Source of the DNA: RGIG8748 sp045539515
GTDB lineage: Bacteria; Bacillota; Clostridia; UMGS1810
Direction: 5' to 3'
NCBI GenBank assembly: GCA_045539515.1
Contig: JAZQFN010000029.1
Coordinates: 1-9,155, forward strand
Length of the DNA stretch: 9,155 bases
Shown here: one piece after another, positions 6,906-9,155 of the stretch
Numbering within the stretch: the stretch's first letter is position 1
Layout: the number at the start of each line of letters is the position of its first letter
The notes under the pieces: model-generated
The model's database searches: none
What the model was told of the DNA's origin: nothing
Seen by the model: the letters and a program-made list of their open reading frames with translations, nothing else
Position numbers and translations under genes: made by a program

Positions 6906-8840
6906 ATGGCATTACAGGTAGAAAATATCACAAAAACATATGGTACAGATATTATAATAAAGAACATTTCCCTCACCGCTTCCGACAATGAGAAGATAGG
7001 TCTTATCGGCGCAAACGGCGCAGGTAAGTCCACACTGCTAAAGATTATTGCCGGAGAACTCAGCTGTGATGAAGGCAGGATACTTACGCCAAAGGATTCC
7101 CGGGTGGGATTTTTACGTCAGGACAGTACCCTTGAGGAGAACTGCAGCATAATGGAATATATGATGGCGGCCTTCAATGACCTTATGAAGCTCGGCGATG
7201 AGCTGAGGGAGCTGGAGGAGCGTATGGCTATGGGTGACAGCGATCCGGAGCATCAGAGGATTCTTTCTGCATACGGCGCCAAGAGCGAACTCTTTGAAAA
7301 GAGAGGCGGCTTTGAAATTAAAACCCGCATCAACACCATTCTTACCGGAATGGGGTTTGATTCCTTTGACAAAAATATGAAGATAGTACATCTTTCCGGC
7401 GGCGAAAAAACAAAGCTTGCCATGGCAAGGCTTCTTGTGGAGTCCCCCGAGGTGCTTCTTCTGGACGAACCTACCAACCATCTTGACTTTAAGACTATGC
7501 AATGGCTTGAAGGGTATCTTAAGGCATATAAGGGCATAGTTATTACCGTATCTCACGACAGATACTTTCTGGATGCCCTTGTGGATACTATATATGAAAT
7601 AGAACGAAATGTTATTACGAAGTATGCCGGAAACTATTCCAGGTATCTTGTACTTAAAAAGCAGAACGAAGAAATAGAACTTAAGCGCTACAATGCCCAT
7701 ATAGATGAAGTTAAAAAATTAGAGGAATATGTAGCGAAAAATATCGTGCGTGCATCCACATCCAAAATGGCAAAGAGCAGGCAGAAGGTTCTGGATAAAA
7801 TGGAACCGGTGGAAAAGCCGGTCATATTAAATGAAAGTTGCCGATTTAAATTTGAGGGGGTATTTCGTTCGTATAACGATGTGCTTACCGTGGAGAATGT
7901 TTCCCTTCAGATACCCAAGTCCGGCATACTGGAAACTCTGGCTAAAAATATATCCCTTGATGTTAAAAGAGGGGAGAAGGCAGCTATAATAGGTGCTAAC
8001 GGCGTGGGTAAGTCAACACTTTTAAAGAGTATACTTCAAAGGCACGAGTTTTTTACCGGTGATATAGAAATCGGCAGAAATACAAAAATAAGTTACTATG
8101 ACCAGGAACAAAAACAGCTTTCTGACAGTAAAACCGTATTTGCGGAAATCAGTGACCGATTTCCATTGATGGACGAGGTGGATATCCGCACTAAGCTCAG
8201 CCTTGTTTTGTTTAAAGATGAGGATGTATTTAAGCAGGTGTCATCTCTCAGCGGTGGCGAGAGAGCAAGGCTGATGTTTCTTATTATAATGCTGGAAAAA
8301 CCCAATGTCCTTATACTGGACGAGCCTACCAATCATCTTGATCTTCCTGCAAAAGAAGCTCTTGATAACGCCATAGCGGAATTTGAGGGAACGGTTATAT
8401 TCGTATCCCACGACAGATACTTTCTTAATAAAACTGCAGACCGTATCTTTGAGCTCACCCCGGAAGGTGTTACCGGCTACAGGGGTAACTATGACGATTA
8501 TGTCAATGCAGCTTTGGATAAGAAAGAAAAATCCGAAGCTCCCAAGGCAAAGTCTGAGGATGGAGCTATGTCTTACGAAAATGCCAAACGTTACAACGGT
8601 ATGTTAAGAAGTCTGGAAAAGAAGATTGCTTCAGCGGAGGAACATATAGCAGAGCTTGAATGTAGGATAGAAGAATACAACCGTGAGCTTGAACAATGCG
8701 GAGCAGACTTTGAGAGAGCAGGGGAGCTTTATGCGGGGATTAATGAGTGCAATGCATCATTAGAGAGGGCTTATGATGACTGGAATAGCTTTACAGAAGA
8801 ACTGGAAAATTTAAAGCAAAAAAAATTTAAAAATTTTTAA
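6906..8840 (+). CDS. ABC-F family ATPase (ribosome-associated, YdiF-like)
   Basis: ABC-F proteins carry two ABC ATPase domains without membrane segments. Characterised members bind the ribosomal E site to relieve stalls or antibiotic block. The 644-residue protein has Walker A GANGAGKST (35-43), LSGGE (163-167), LLLDEPTNHLD (184-194) and SHDRYFL (216-222) in the first domain. The second has GANGVGKST (363-371), LSGGE (448-452), LILDEPTNHLD (469-479) and SHDRYFL (501-507). Between them lies a charged helical P-site linker (about 245-315), and the C-terminus is a coiled coil (about 555-640). Size and C-terminal extension resemble Bacillus YdiF rather than short resistance types, so housekeeping is more likely than resistance. 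AAGGA precedes ATG by nine bases. It follows comFC by 21 bp without a terminator. The last codons, in a Lys/Phe/Asn-rich tail, form A- and T-tracts next to an rRNA promoter. Confidence 0.93.
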   Translation: MALQVENITKTYGTDIIIKNISLTASDNEKIGLIGANGAGKSTLLKIIAGELSCDEGRILTPKDSRVGFLRQDSTLEENCSIMEYMMAAFNDLMKLGDELRELEERMAMGDSDPEHQRILSAYGAKSELFEKRGGFEIKTRINTILTGMGFDSFDKNMKIVHLSGGEKTKLAMARLLVESPEVLLLDEPTNHLDFKTMQWLEGYLKAYKGIVITVSHDRYFLDALVDTIYEIERNVITKYAGNYSRYLVLKKQNEEIELKRYNAHIDEVKKLEEYVAKNIVRASTSKMAKSRQKVLDKMEPVEKPVILNESCRFKFEGVFRSYNDVLTVENVSLQIPKSGILETLAKNISLDVKRGEKAAIIGANGVGKSTLLKSILQRHEFFTGDIEIGRNTKISYYDQEQKQLSDSKTVFAEISDRFPLMDEVDIRTKLSLVLFKDEDVFKQVSSLSGGERARLMFLIIMLEKPNVLILDEPTNHLDLPAKEALDNAIAEFEGTVIFVSHDRYFLNKTADRIFELTPEGVTGYRGNYDDYVNAALDKKEKSEAPKAKSEDGAMSYENAKRYNGMLRSLEKKIASAEEHIAELECRIEEYNRELEQCGADFERAGELYAGINECNASLERAYDDWNSFTEELENLKQKKFKNF

Positions 8841-8877
8841 AAAAGTTATTGACAATCCCTTTTTGATATGATATATT
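8818..8877 (+). promoter_or_regulatory. rRNA operon promoter P1 with upstream A-tracts
   Basis: TTGACA (8849-8854), 17 bp, TATATT (8872-8877). A start six bases after the -10 would be G8884. A-tracts beginning at 8818, 8829 and 8839 are spaced 11 and 10 bp, in phase with the helix, and end four bases before the -35, as in an UP element. Most of this upstream element lies within the ABC-F coding sequence, whose stop is only 8 bp before the -35 box. Confidence 0.75.
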
Positions 8878-8901
8878 AGTAAAGCACCGCAAATGAGGCG
8901 C

Positions 8902-8972
8902 AAAAACATTTTGAAAAATTTTGAAAAAAATTTAAAAAAAGTGTTGACAAAGCAAAATCTTTGTGGTATGAT
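8902..8972 (+). promoter_or_regulatory. rRNA operon promoter P2 with phased A-tract UP-like element
   Basis: TTGACA (8944-8949), 17 bp, TATGAT (8967-8972). A-tracts start at 8902, 8914, 8924 and 8934, close to helical phase, and the last ends three bases before the -35, the expected place for contact by the RNA polymerase alpha C-terminal domains. A start six bases downstream would be G8979. The second promoter lies 95 bp after the first, the tandem layout typical of Firmicutes rRNA operons. Confidence 0.85.
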
Positions 8973-8978
8973 AATCAA

Positions 8979-9012
8979 GTCGCTTGCAGAGAGCAAGCTT
9001 GAAGGAAGCGAC
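8979..9012 (+). repeat. Nested inverted repeats at the 5' end of the rRNA leader
   Basis: Two perfect stems share bases. GCTTGC (8982-8987) pairs with GCAAGC (8993-8998) around the loop AGAGA. GTCGCTT (8979-8985) pairs with AAGCGAC (9006-9012). They compete for 8982-8985. The position just ahead of the boxA-like site recalls the boxB hairpin of antitermination leaders, but the role is inferred. Confidence 0.6.
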
Positions 9013-9017
9013 AACTT

Positions 9018-9029
9018 GGTCTTTGAAAA
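9018..9029 (+). promoter_or_regulatory. boxA-like antitermination element
   Basis: GGTCTTTGAAAA resembles the boxA element of rRNA leaders (core CTTTGA/CTTTAA), where NusB and S10 (NusE) load onto RNA polymerase to make rRNA transcription resistant to Rho. It lies about 40 nt after the predicted P2 start and follows the hairpin region. The assignment rests on sequence resemblance and context. Confidence 0.65.
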
Positions 9030-9155
9030 ATGAACAGCATATAAAGTAAAATGAGGTTCTCGTTAATTTGAGAGAATTGTACGTCAAGTACTTTTAAACT
9101 TTAGTAAATTTCGTTAGTTGTTTTAATGAGCTAATGAACTTATCTAAGAACTTAA

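Larger units (their letters stand above)
8979..9155 (+). other. rRNA operon leader upstream of 16S rRNA (16S itself outside the window)
   Basis: This stretch has no gene but carries the marks of a Firmicutes pre-16S leader: it follows two tandem strong promoters, begins with a hairpin region, and contains CTTGGTCTTTGAAAA followed by TGAACAGC, a string typical of sequence ahead of 16S genes in this phylum. Further small inverted repeats follow: TTCTC/GAGAA (9057-9061, 9072-9076), GTAC/GTAC (9079-9082, 9088-9091) and TTCGTTAG/CTAATGAA with one G-U pair (9110-9117, 9131-9138). No 16S 5' sequence (AGAGTTTGATC-like) is reached, so the rRNA gene is inferred. Confidence 0.8.

Noticed and set aside
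6906..8840. ABC-F protein as an antibiotic resistance determinant
   Set aside because: Its size, C-terminal coiled coil and housekeeping context fit YdiF-like members; there is no leader peptide or attenuator upstream as expected for inducible resistance genes.
8849..8872. TATGAT at 8867-8872 as the -10 of P1
   Set aside because: The spacer to TTGACA would be 12 bp, too short; TATATT at 8872-8877 gives 17 bp.

Overview
The window looks like chromosomal DNA from a low-to-mid GC Gram-positive bacterium, most likely a Clostridia-class Firmicute. The pointers are strong GGAGG-type ribosome binding sites, near-consensus sigma-A promoters, a type III pantothenate kinase, a RecD2-type helicase without RecBC, an ABC-F protein, and an rRNA leader of Firmicutes type. 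I see no mobile element, CRISPR array, tRNA or phage gene. The content is core housekeeping and gene density is high.

Left half, minus strand (about 3.85 kb down to about 50): one four-gene operon read from a good sigma-A promoter at 3846-3874. The order is a YfcE-type metallophosphoesterase (TTG start), birA (biotin-protein ligase without a DNA-binding domain), coaX (type III pantothenate kinase) and a PLP-dependent protein of the Orn/Lys/Arg decarboxylase family. Genes overlap by 11 bp, lie 7 bp apart, or overlap by 4 bp (GTGA), so translational coupling is likely. A strong hairpin terminator at 47-101 lies about 240 bp beyond the last stop. BirA and CoaX both serve acyl metabolism: biotin for acetyl-CoA carboxylase, and CoA supply.

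Right half, plus strand (about 3.96 kb to 8.84 kb): a divergent three-gene operon from a perfect-consensus promoter (TTGACA, 17 bp, TATAAT at 3958-3986). It holds recD2 (5'-3' DNA helicase), a ComFC-type phosphoribosyltransferase-fold protein that overlaps recD2 by 23 bp, and an ABC-F ATPase expected to act on the ribosome.

Right end (8841-9155): a 315-bp non-coding stretch that I read as the promoter and leader of an rRNA operon whose 16S gene should begin just outside the window. It has two tandem promoters, each preceded by helically phased A-tracts, then a hairpin region and a boxA-like sequence (TCTTTGAAAA). The first promoter starts 8 bp after the ABC-F stop, and its A-tract upstream element lies in the last codons of that gene. 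No terminator is visible between them.

I did not find an undescribed multi-gene system. The points most worth a second look are the ABC-F/rRNA promoter junction, the leader RNA folds, and the altered active-site motifs of the decarboxylase-family protein.
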